A stretch of 64,000 nucleotides of DNA from Polydactylus sextarius (Eukaryota; Chordata; Actinopteri; Polynemidae), in NCBI GenBank assembly GCA_016801845.1, contig CM028926.1, forward strand, positions 7,662,501-7,726,500, given 5' to 3'. A program made the translations under genes and the position numbers. Shown here piece after piece: positions 1 through 12,500 of the stretch (positions are counted from its first letter, which is position 1; every line of letters begins with the position of its first letter). The notes under the pieces are model-generated. The model was not told the DNA's origin, did no database searches, and saw only the letters and a list, made by a program, of their open reading frames with translations.

Positions 1-1344
1 CAGTGTAGTGATTGTTTTTATTATTTTATATATGTTATGTGTAATGTAAATTTTCTTGTGAATACTGTGGCTTTCCACCACAACACTCTGGTGTGTATAT
101 ATGTGTAACAGCCACTGCCTGTGTATAACCAACCAAACCAATCTCTGCGCCCTGGTTCAGGCTCCTCTCGTCCCATCATACTTAGCCAGTCAGTCCAAAG
201 CTTCCCCACTGTGCCCTGAATGGAGTCTGAGCTCTGCTCTAATCCTGTGTTCGGCTAAATAGACACAGGACTGGCCACATAGCAGCACAAACCCCTGATG
301 CCCAAAGCTCTCTGCCTCTGAAGTTTCCTCTCATCTCTGCTCTCTAGTCCTCCTTCTCTCTCAGTAGCATGTCAAGGGTCTGTCCTTCACAGTGTGTAAG
401 TCTCCTCAACACTTGATTTGTCCTTGTCCTGGCTTGACTTGTAGACTAAAGCCTGGTGGGCTGAGCAGCTCAAAGCCTCTGTCACAGTTAACTCTTTACA
501 ATTTCTGTCAATCTGCAGGATCTGCTTGAACAGTAATTTTTTAAAAAAAGAAATCCCCTTTTATAAATACATTTTCTCATGTTATTCTTTGCCACCTTGA
601 ATTCCAGTGGTGATTTAACATCAGTTACTTCTGCTCTGCTCCAAGTTCAAAGGAGGTTTTGTTTTCAGTAAAGGATCAGAGATTAAACCAAGAGTGCGCT
701 GATCTGACTGCCACCCAGGTCTGCATGTGTTCTCTCTGGCTCAATTATAACTAAGTTGAGGCAACTATAAACTGACAGGTACACAGCAGAGTTAGTTGAA
801 ATTCAAACACACGAGTTTGTATGCATGCAGTGTGTGAGAAACATCTATGGGCAAGCCTGCATAGGAGTCATTGTGTCTTTGCGATTGTTGCACCAAAGCA
901 GATGCCACTAGAGAATGTGAGGGAAAGCCGATTAAGAAGTGTCACCGAGCACCACTGTCAGCCAAAGGCTTCGACTGAAAAGCCCTGCAACAAAGGACAA
1001 AAATTGCCTTCTGTGCTCTGTCTTAGCCCCTTGAACTCCCTCCCCCACCGCACACACACATACATACATATACACCCCGTTACCCTCACCTCCAGACCAC
1101 TCTCTGTCCCTAGAGAATCCAGTGAGCCAACCTTTAATTCTGAATTGAACAGTGATGAAAGTGGTGAGCTAGAGTTCTTGGCTGATTGCAAACATCGTCT
1201 GAAGATGACCTTCTTTTTTCTCTCTGTCACACAGTCTCTTCATGCTGCTATACTTCATGGAGCAACTCTCTCACCACCCGATGAGTGTGTGAATAGATGT
1301 GCATTTTATCGCTGTGTGAGATGCTGTATGTTCTTGTTTCGCAG
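1..1344 (+). other. nbea: Intron (5' part cut by window edge)
   Basis: The residues that precede the first exon in the family are not found in any frame here, so this is intron. It holds a small CA/TA-rich patch near 1054-1075 and otherwise nothing recognised. A frame open from 821 to 1462 is this intron running into the first exon, not a separate gene. Confidence 0.8.
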
Positions 1345-1453
1345 TGCCACTCTCCTGGCCTTTCTGGTCGAGCTGCTCAAGAGCTCTGTGGCCATGCAGG
1401 AGCAGATGCTGGGAGGGAAGGGCTTTTTGGTTATTGGATACCTGCTGGAGAAG
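1345..1453 (+). CDS. nbea: nbea window exon 1, solenoid
   Basis: Acceptor tttcgcag, donor aag|gtgcag. The first base closes a codon split with the upstream exon; the exon then encodes ATLLAFLVELLKSSVAM and ends GYLLEK in phase 0. This is part of the long alpha-solenoid (DUF4704-type) region shared by NBEA and LRBA and thought to be a protein-protein scaffold. It is almost identical to mammalian NBEA, as expected for this strongly conserved protein. Confidence 0.95.
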
Positions 1454-4400
1454 GTGCAGTAGAGCCTCTGAATTCTATTACAACTGTCAGGGACTCAATT
1501 CTCTAGAACTTGCAATTTCAAATGAATCAGTGTCACTTCACCCATATAAATAATGTCTTGATTACACATTTACAGACAAGCGAATATGTCCAACTATTCA
1601 TTTTCTGCTTTAGTGAAATGATGAATGGGATGATATACTGATGTGCAGTTTTCACTATTTTTTCCCACACAAAACCCCATCTGCTTTTGAAACTTCTTTC
1701 ACTTCTCCCATTATCTAGATGCACTGCATCTTGTCTGTACTCTCCCTGTCAGCACTCTGATCTTCCATTTCTTGTAGCAGAATTCTGAATGTCTTTGAAG
1801 TAAACACACCACCACAGGACTACATCTCTTCCCCCCCTCCCCCCTCGGTTTCTCTCTCTTTCCACATCAGTCTTTATTTACCCATTTTGTGATGCAGATC
1901 TAGCAGCTTGCTGGCCTCCCCAGTGTGCCGGCTCTTTTGGAGCACTGAGAAATGACTCCACTTTGTCACTCAGTGACTTGCCTGCCTACTGGCTTCAGCT
2001 GCTGTTAACTAACAGCCAGACAGAGTCAGCACCTGAGAGCTGCCTTTCCACCCCCCCTTGCTTCCTTCCCGCTGCCAGGTTTCACACTTTCACATATCGC
2101 ACCATCTGTTCCCGATCTGTTTATGCCACACCTTTCCTTCTCCCCGTACCTTCATTTTCCCTCTCTCCTGCCCTCACAAGTTGCCACATGGGCAGAGAAC
2201 AGGTGCCAGACAGTAACAGTGATGGTACTCGTCAAAGTGAAATTCTCTCAAAGTCAAGCATTTACAACTTGTCCTAATTTATTCATTCCCTCTTTTTTTT
2301 TTAAGATTTAGTAACTTGACAAAATGACTAAGTAGATCAATTTGTCAGCCATGATAATCTGCTACTACAGAACATGCAGAGCACATGAACATATCGGTCC
2401 TTTTACTAAGCCTACATACGGGAGCTGATAAAATGATTTAGTCATGTCGTTTTCATGAAGTAACTGTAATTTAAAAAGCAGCCACAGTAGACAATGCAAA
2501 ACAATACAAATATCCAATAATACATACTTAAATAAAAGCTAAATAGATTTGTACAGTTTTGAAAACAGGCTTTTCACATGTACTTTTGTTTTTCTGATCA
2601 ACTTTAACGTCAAATTTCAGATTTTGATGAGATCTTTCAGATTTCAAAATGCCTAAATATACAAACAAACATCTATTGTCTTAAAACATCTATTGTTAAC
2701 CTCTTATTTCCTCATATCACAAAAGACCCGGTGACGTTATTACAGTCCATCGCCACATCGCGCTTCACGTCTCACGGCTTTGATACGTCTTGTTTTTGTG
2801 GCTAGTTGCCACGAAAAAATGTATACATTTACATACAATTTGTACATTTATATCGCAGGAGTGTTCATTATATTGCAGGATTCTGCAGCCTACGGGTATT
2901 TTTATTTTTTTGGATTTAAATTATTTTTGCAGTAAAATGAGCAATTTCTAGCCTAAAAAATAAATAACAACCGTAGGAAAGGTTTATAAGAGTGTGGGGA
3001 GGGTTTAAAAAGGCTTAAAAGATAAAATACATTTTTGGTTACTGCTTCACAGATTTGTACCTATCGCGGGGGTTTCTGGAACCTAACCCCCACGATAGGA
3101 GAGGGATCACTTTATTGTTTTACATGGGTTTGTGTTTCTTTCTACAGTCATCACGTGCACACATCACGAGGGCTGTATTAGAACAGTTCCTCTCCTTTGC
3201 AAAGTATCTGGATGGTTTGACACACGGGGCACCGCTGCTGAAGCAGCTGTGTGACCACATCCTGTTCAATGCTGCCATCTGGATCCACACCCCTGCCAAG
3301 GTAAGCTCCTGCAACTCTGCACATGACAGGGCAATGTGTCCTGCTGTCTTTGCATGTGATAGTCGATGGACATCAGGAGCTTTCAATCACAGAAGGCTGT
3401 ACATATCTTTTGCAATTTCACAGTTTTTTTTAAATATTGCACATCCTCACATGTGCTTGTGTTTCAAGAAATGAGTGGAAAATATGCATGTTGTTAATTA
3501 TGTACCACACTGGTGTCTTTTTTGGTGTGAATCCCAGTAGCAGCAAGTGTTTGTGTAGTTGATAATGAAAAAAATAAAATAAAAAAAGTAGTGAAATGTG
3601 ATAGCAGATGGAAAAATTAACATATCCATATTCTTCTGCACTGCAACTCATTTTAATGAGCCAAATGCAAAAGTATGTTGTGTCTGTTGGTTGAGGTGTC
3701 AAATTAAAGAATAGTTTCACCCTTTTACAGTTTGTGTGTTTAGCAATCACCAAACCACTTCCAAAGACTTTGAAGTTGAATTGGGTGCATACACCAGATA
3801 CAGTATATTCTCTCATATAAAAGATGTTAAATGGCTGAGTTCATTACTGACTTCTACCTTCCTGTCCTCAACCTAACCAAGTTTTTTTTAATGAGTTCTT
3901 TTCTCCCCCCTTTTAAATAATGACCCATGAAAAAACAAGATGAGGTATATCAAAGAGGCTGAGTTTGTGTGGCAAATACATTTGCCTCAGGATTGCTGCT
4001 GGTTGGGCCAAGCCATGAATAAATAAAAGGAGGAAATAAATACAAAAGTGTCTGGAGGCTTGCCTGCACACTCCTCCAAAATAGAGCGTAGAAAAAGAGG
4101 CAGAAAAATGAGAGAAACACTGAGGTAATGAAGTGGGTTAGACCACTTTCAGCTGCATCAGGACAGAGAACCACATTGGTTCTATCCCTTAGGACATACC
4201 ACAGAGTCCACATTTCCTCTGTCCCCGTCCTCAAGCTGCAGAGTACAGTCAGCCAACTGTGTGAATGATGGGTGCATTCAATATTCATTAATTACATTGG
4301 CCCACTGACCTTGTCATAGTGCACAAATGTGATTTTAGTGGATGTATTTTACTTTTTCTGTTCTGATGGAAATGACATTACAGACAATGAGGTGTTTTTA

Positions 4401-7400
4401 ATTTCAGTGGCTTCAAATCATATCACATCATGCTCACATTGTAACCACACTGCCGCCTTTCATCATCGACTTATTAATACCCTATAATTTATGACATATG
4501 GGAAAATGCTCTCACTGTTTAGTACTGGAGTGACTGAGGTAGGATTAAGAATTCTTGTCAGGTCTGTTGCTAATTACAGAGGACATGCAAATCATCACTG
4601 AACAGAGTGGAACTGCGACAATTAGGAAATTGAGTAATATAGGATCAGTCCTCATCCTACCATACACCTGCAAGGATTATAGGCTCAGCTGTTACAATCC
4701 AGAAAGATAAAATGTCTTGTTAATGTTAAAAGGTATAAGGTTCAGGGAATTAAGGTTTAACTCAATGAATGTACTTAAAAAATATATGTAGACTGTGCTG
4801 TGAATAACATTAATACATTTATTTATATGTGCGTTTGTGTGCGTGTGTCTTCTCTCTAGGTACAGCTCTCTCTGTATACATACCTGTCTGCTGAGTTCAT
4901 CGGAACAGCAACCATCTATAACACAATTCGTCGAGTGGGCACAGTACTTCAGCTCATGCACACACTAAAGTACTACTACTGGGCCATCAACCCTGCAGAC
5001 AGCAGCACCATCATGCCGAAGGGGCTCGGTGAGCATATTTGGAAATTTTGGATTTTTTTTCTCCCATCATAAATTTATTTGCCTTTTGTTTTTACTGTGG
5101 AAAATGATTTGATTTGATTTGGGTTGTTTATGTAAACTGTTTCCCATCCATCTGAAGGCTCATCCAGTCATGCTCAGTGTTTTGGAAAGGAAATCACTGG
5201 GAGTGAACCAATCACAATCATTGTGTGCAGCTACAAGCCTGCTATCAAAGTGTCTTCCTGAAATGGCAGCAGCTCCCCCACATTTGAAATGACTCATCTC
5301 CACATGGAAGTGCTTGCCTGTCAGCTGTTGGGACCGTGGCCATCACTGGATATGACAGTGAGGCAGACATGCCACATCAATACTGTCATCTCGCTAGGGT
5401 GCTTGGTGTGGGTGTTAGGCCTGTGAAACCTGGACTAGTAGAATGACTGGCATCCTTAGTCCATGAAGCAACAGTACGTCACCAAGCAGGCGGTGCTTAA
5501 AGTGAAAGTGTCCTTGAACTGTCACTTCCTTTTTGCTCTCCATTACTCTTTTCTAAAACTGTCTGCGTCATGGTATAAGATTTGTTTTATAACTCTCAGT
5601 TTATGCTGCTCTGAGGCCCAATGAAATCTACTTCTGGAAGATTACATCTTGTATTCTGACAATGTTGATGTTATGCTGGTCACGCCACCAAAGGTGTTGA
5701 TATCTTTCAAAACTGATTTTTTGTTTTCCAGGTCCATGTTGACTGTCACAGACTGTCACACATCTCAGTTCACATGTCAGAGTTGGTTGAATATTGTAGC
5801 GGTCTATATGTATGTATCCCATCAATGCAGTTGACCTACATTTTTAGTCTTTTATGACTCAGAGTTATCTTAATTGATTTCCTACTAATAGTGGCAGTGA
5901 CTTCAGTACTGCAGTTAGCTGGAACAATATGGGCGCTCTTATCTGTCAGTTACATCAGTCCAAAATCCCCCAGTCTCACTTTTCCTTATTTTAATTTGCT
6001 TCTTATCCCAACTACTTACACTGTGCAGTGTCCCTGATATCCTCTTATTCTGTGCAATGAAACTGTACAAGACTTAATAAGTGATGAAAGCTCAACCTAT
6101 CTAGAGCTCATGTTCTAGGACGGTGCACTATATTTAGCATGGACATCAGAAGAAGTTTTCTCATGACTTTATTTCCATGATGTCCACTACATTGGCTACT
6201 CTTTGTAGATTATTTGTTGTTACTTTCACCATAGTTGAATAATAAATTTTGATGTTGAAATTGTTTTTGAAATCTGTTTCTTAGCATCCTGAGACATTGC
6301 AGGATAGCTGGGCTTTATATTGGAGCATTACAGCATCAAGTTTTCTGGTTTGTTTTAAGTTGGGCCAAAGTCAAACACAGTGCAAGTTCAGTACACTGGT
6401 CTTCCTTATTGCCTGTACTTTATAGGAGAGTTACACACACTTTAAACAGTCACAAGTGAAAAAGTGTTACTATTGCCAGTATGTTGTGTAGGTGTCGATA
6501 TCTTGATTGTTGCCAGTGGGTGCCAGGTGAAAGCAGGGTCCTTGGGTGATTGATGCCTGACTGTAAAACAGCCTCTTGAGACATGTATAGACACCTCTCT
6601 GGTAGGTGGGCGACATGGAGCTAGTTCAGAGGGTAGAACAGGATTCACAATTCAATGTTATTCAGTCTTCAACCTGGGGCCATGTTTCACTGCCAGAAAG
6701 GAACAGATTACAACTTTTGAGTTGTTAGCAGTTTCCTGCCCCAAGAAAATAAGATTAAGACTCTCTGGGTTTTGTTTTGTGAGGACCATTAAATCAACAG
6801 GTAGGTTGGTCAGCAGTAATACAGGCATTGCCTTGGACTCCAGTAGTGAAGGTTGAGGAAAAGTTCTTGATTTACGTGTTTGTCTCCAACCTTCACCAGT
6901 GGTCATGAGTTCTGAATAGTGGCTAAAAGAATTGATGACCCAAACGATTTTCCTTCACAAAATGTTTGCGCATAGGATAAACAAAGGAACAAGGTGAAGA
7001 GCTCTGATGTCTGGAAGAAAGAAAACAAAGTAGAACATTCAGGATAATCTTTGTCATTCATTGAGCAGAGTTTGATACAAATAAATTGCACATTCTAGTG
7101 GTTCTGAGTTTCTAATATCTTGATTTTGATGTTAAAGAAGTAGGTAAGTGAACAAAAATACACCTTTTTGCAAAGGTGTGGTGGAGACTGATTTTTTTTT
7201 CGTATTTCCAAGAGTTTCATTTGCAAGAATTGTACATGTTTACCTTCCCCCAATGAGCTTTATGGTTAAATCTTCTCTAAATGTAAACTTTTCAGATGGA
7301 ACCATGGCTATGGTGCTGATTGTTGTTGAATACGTGGTAGATTGTAATGGGCTGAGAAAATGGCAGTGGCAATGGAGTTTGTGGGGAACACATCTGTCGA

Positions 7401-9516
7401 AATGAATGACTTTCTTTCTGTAGGTAATTTTTAGAGTGGGTCTGTTTCCATTGATCTTTGCTTGATTTGGCAAGGTAGTTTTTTTTCCTCTGTCCTTCCA
7501 AACTGAGAAATGACCAAACAAAGACACACAAAGAGAGAGAGAGAGAGGGAAAGCCAAGCAGATAATGAAGTGTTCAATTATAGGACACAGAGAGGACATT
7601 TAAAAAGGAGCTCCTCAAGCTACTCACTCTTTTTGTAGAAGTGCCACCTCTTTTTTCCTCAGGTCTTAATAGAGAGCGCTATCAAATTAAACCCATGTAT
7701 CATTCAGTTATACACAGAACCACTGCAGGCACTTACACACAGATGCCCATTGCTCAACTTCTCTTAGTCTGTGACATGTACCAACAAACCAACATATAAT
7801 CTGTCTCAATCTCTAACACTCTCCCTTTGTCTCTGTCCCCGGCCAACATTGTTTTTTACTAAATGAGTAATAAGATGGGCAGCAAAGCTGTTCAGCTTGT
7901 CACCACATTCAGCTGAAGCTGGTTTTGTCTTGTTCCCATTAAAAGAGAAATCATCAGTGACAGACAGGTGGAGGCGTTTCGGAGCAATAATCTGATCAAG
8001 GCTTGTGGTTGAATTGATTTTTGCGTTCGCCTTTATTCTGATGAATCACAAAGCACTGATTGCAGTGAGGTCAGACAACAGTTTGGTGCATGCTTGCTCT
8101 TCTTTCAACACCGCTCTTTCTCAGATTCACACATTTATACTTGGGAGATCCACTGGAGCAGAAGGAGGTTAGGCTGAGCTTTAGAAGAGATGCTGGGAGA
8201 CAACATCCTTCTCTCGTTTGTCCTGTGTTTGGCCCTGAAGACATTTCTAGTCATTGTAGTTTAATGTCTACACGCTTCATATAATCTAAACAAAGCAGGT
8301 AAAGCATATATTAGTTATAACTAACTGAAATTAATTATTATTTAAGTGTTACTAAACATACTGGCGTACGTCTTGTTTTATCAGCCTTTGTTTGATTAAA
8401 TGTATTTAGAGAGAAAATATAATTAGTCTTGTTTTCTGTTAAAATGTTTGCACAAACATACTGGATGCATACTATTGTGCTTGTTGTACCCTCATTATCA
8501 TCATTCTTAAGCTAAAAAAAACATGCATTAATCACTGGGACATAAATTGTTTTTCAATAAACATTTTCTCCTCGTGCCCTTGGGATGTGGAAAGTAAAGC
8601 AATCTGTGATTGAGAAAAAGGAGCAGTGCAGAGCTGCCCAGGATAATTGGTTGTGAATAACTTGGATGCACTGGCTACGGGAATTCTGTTCTTATCATCC
8701 TCTCCATGTCGGGGTCTGTCCCAGTACTAGGTTTTCCTCTCTCACTCTATTAATCAGTGCTGGGATGCAGCAACCATCCTCCTGCAACCTCAGAGTCTCA
8801 GCATTGATTACACTGACTGGCTGTTGGAGCAGCAGAACGGTCAGGTGTCTGCTGCTGTTGTATCGGTCATCATGGCACTGTCCCCATTTTAAATGAACAT
8901 GTGTCAAGTCAAGGTGGAGGTTTGGGTTTATAAAGACTGAAAGAAGAAGAAAGACACACCAATTTTTGCTTTTGTATTCGGCCAGTTTACTGCCATTTAA
9001 TACCTTAATTTAATGTAATTTATTTGTTATGTTTTACCTCTGAAAGCCTGAGACTTCTTTTAATCTTGATAGGATTCAAGTTTGTTTCATATCCTGTTTT
9101 TTCTGATATATCTGATTGAATAACTCTGCACTGTATTGATCTGCCTTCTGCTGCAGCCCATTACTGTGTTAACTCGGTGTATGTGCAAATAGTTTTTAGT
9201 TAAAAGCAAAACATCTCAACAGATAGTGTAGGATCTGACTCCAAATACTGTGCATATTCCTGCTGCTTGAACTGAATGTCATGACAGGGTTGGTTTGCAC
9301 GATGAGGCTAACTTTGGAGTGCCAGAGTGACCTTACATTTGCAGTAGCATTCTGGGTAGTTTTAATGAGATGTTGGCAGAGTGATAGTCAGTTGTGACGA
9401 TGGTGACCTTGGGCTCACTGCCTGGGCAATATGTTGTTGCCAAGGCTACCTGGGATATACAGACGTTAGATGCAGTTTAAATGACAAAATTTGGATTAAA
9501 TTATCCTTCCTGAATG

Positions 9517-9557
<41 letters not shown>

Positions 9558-12500
9558 AACTATGTTCTACTATTTGCTGATTTAAAAGGTTTTGCTTTGT
9601 TTCAAAAGTTGTGGGAGATTGGCATGATGTGCCGCACTCTGCCAAGTTGATAAAAGATTTTTAATACACACATTCAAGGTGACTCTAGTAAAACAGTACA
9701 AAGCAAAGAAAACTGAAGATGACTTTGAGGTTTCACTGTTTGTGCCTTCAAAAGAGAACACAGGAGATCAAGAAATAGTTCATATCAGTAGTTCATATCA
9801 CACTGAACTAAACTCTAAACACTGAATAAATCACAAATAATTTTTCTGATAAAAACACAAAGAGCATAGATGGAATTAGAATAGAGACAACAGAAATATG
9901 TCTTATATGGTTCCAGTTCCCTTCTCTATTTTTTATTGTTTTGTCATTCACTCTCTAACATCTCCTACAGATGGTCCGAGGCCGACCCAGAAAGAAATTA
10001 TTTCTCTGCGGGCGTTCATGCTTCTCTTCCTCAAGCAACTCATCTTGAAGGTATATTCCACCTGTCTTCGTGCCTTCCAGCCTCTCGCACAACTTGCTTT
10101 TAAGCTGTGCAAAGAAAATATGCAGATCTGCAAATAATTATCCTTCCACATGCTGCAATAGGCGGGCACGGCAGAAATAAAAGGAATTTCTTTTAACACT
10201 AGAAAGAAAACAAGTTTGGCATCTGGCCAAACCAGGTTCTTAGGCAAACAAGAGTTTTCTAGTTGCTGAGTTTTCTTTGCAAAAATGTATTTTCTCATCA
10301 CAGGTGCACCTATTATATATCCAATCTAAGTGCGACGATACACATTGTCAGACTAGATGCCCAAACCCTTGTAATGTATAACTGTGCCAGAATGAATCAG
10401 TTCTATCACCTTTTTTGTCAGAATACTGACAGACATGCTACAGTGACCCGTTTCCCATTTGCTGTGGACATTTTTAATCTGTTTTCCTTTTTTTGCATTT
10501 TTTTTAGGACCGAGGTGTGAGGGAGGATGAGTTGCAGAGCATCTTGAACTATTTGTTAACAATGCATGAGGTAAGGAAGGTCCGTCTTTACTCGGTGTGA
10601 GTTCTCTCAGTGTGTCACTGTGCCGTTTTGCTGCTTCAAGGACACATTTTATTTTCAGAGTGGCTACCCTTGGAGAAGTTTTTTTTCTTTTTTCAGCATT
10701 TCAACTAATCAACAAGAAAGATTAATCTTCTTGAATGCCATTGCACTTTTTATTCTACAGTGGCTGTAGAAAGGGCACTAGGGTCCTATATATTCTGGAA
10801 TTGAAAAGCACATTCTCAGTGTATTTTCTGCATTTGCAGAGACTGCCTTAGTAAAGAACAAAAATATATACTGTAATATTTCCCTCTACTTTTCCCCATA
10901 TTTTTGTTTTCTGCAGGATGAGAATCTGCATGATGTGTTGCAGCTGGTGGTGGCCCTCATGTCTGAGCACCCAGCTTCCATGATCCCTGCTTTTGACCAG
11001 AGGAACGGGATACGGTAAGCCTCCCCGTGCCCCCCCAGGGGGAAAACACAATCTCTTTGCTGTTCAGGCACAAAATGAAGAGATGATTTCACAAAATCAA
11101 ACCTAAGCAGCAAACACTTGTGCTGCTTCTGTGTGCCTACGTAAAGCATGAATAATTTATATGTTCAATGAGAAATAAACGATGCATGGAAAAGTAACAA
11201 TATTAACATAGTGATTTCACAATGTGACACAGATGATCAAACGTGTCCCATGTGATTTTATAAAATATAAGCACACACAGTGCTGTACTACTTGTGAGTT
11301 CTGAGGAAAATGCTACCACTTTCTTTGGGACATTCATTTAAAGCTAATGTAAATTCACTCTGAAGTAAAGTGGCTGTCAGCTAACCAGTGCTGGGCCTTT
11401 TCATCAGCAGGACCATATTTTATTCTGTCAAGACCATGCACTGTTGCCAGCTTTCACTGCTTGTGTCTATTCCAGGGTAATCTACAAGCTCATGGCCTCT
11501 AAGAGTGAAAGCATTCGAGTACAATCCCTCAAAGTCCTCGGCTACTTCCTCAAGCATTTGGGCCACAAGTAGGTAACCCATTCCAATAGCTGTGTAGTAG
11601 AATGTAATTACACACTTAAATGTTTTTATAATGAGCAGTCTTAAGATTTATGAGTCATCTAATGTTTTATAAAAAGGTGCCTAATACATGTCTGATTCTG
11701 TCTTCTACTGTATATTGTTTTGTCATTTTTAACCTTTTCATGTCCATTTTTGCAACATTACTGCAGGCTAGTAAAACTGAAACTGAAAAATCATAAATCA
11801 AGCTTTGTGTTCATAAAGATGATTTATCTGTACCAGCCATAGTTTTAAAAGGTGCACAGTTATAGAAGAGTCAAAAACTTTTGTCTGCATGCCAGTTTTG
11901 CAAATTAGGGTGCACATCCTTTTCAGGGGCACCTGAATTCCTGGCACTGTGCCCAAAAACCATTACTTTACTTAAGAGTCGGGTGGAAAACGTCCAAGTT
12001 ACTGTCCCGTAGAGTGAAATAAATTCTGACCAACCCACAGGGATGTCAGAATCTCTGATGTGTGCTGCACATTTGAGGGAGAGAGAGAGAGAGAGAGAAC
12101 CTACAGGTCGTGCACCTACGATGCAAAATGCAGGATTCACGGTTGGATGGAGAAAATAAGGGGGTTGTGCTGAGCTCAGAGTGGCAGAGCACCAGGTGTT
12201 GTGGCATTACTGGTGCCTGCTGAATGGGGAAAGGGCAGACGTAAGCCCATCCTACACCGCCCCAGGCACAATGAAAAGCCCATATCGTATTTATTATTTA
12301 TTGGCTCTGTGGCATTAGATATTGGTGACTTTGTCTGGGTTGATAGTCACATTGTCTGATGGGACATTCTGCAGATGTGTTTATACAAATTTGTATCTTT
12401 TTGAGGCCATGTGGTTGAAGAAAACTATAAAAACATGAGATAGGAATGGCAAAACAACATGCTGGGCTGAACTTTGATGTTTCCTAATGTTTTTAAAAAC

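Larger units (their letters stand above)
1454..3147 (+). other. nbea: Intron, with dispersed repeat at its 3' end
   Basis: Mostly unique AT-rich sequence with a C-rich tract near 1832-1848. The last 400 bases look like a dispersed element that ends just before the next acceptor (listed separately). No exon or other gene seen. Confidence 0.8.
5029..9970 (+). other. nbea: Intron, 4.9 kb
   Basis: Holds a decayed LINE fragment (about 6660-7090) and a (TA)n microsatellite (9517-9550), listed separately. The rest is AT-rich sequence in which I recognise nothing. Confidence 0.8.

Noticed and set aside
821..1462. 213-codon plus-strand frame as a separate gene
   Set aside because: Only the last 36 codons are conserved and they belong to window exon 1; the rest is intron upstream of a clear acceptor.
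3430..4288. Minus-strand frames of 112-128 codons
   Set aside because: No recognisable domain, low complexity, inside introns of a well supported plus-strand gene.
6442..6906. Minus-strand frames of 68 and 82 codons as genes
   Set aside because: The second overlaps a decayed LINE fragment that reads on the plus strand; no conserved protein.
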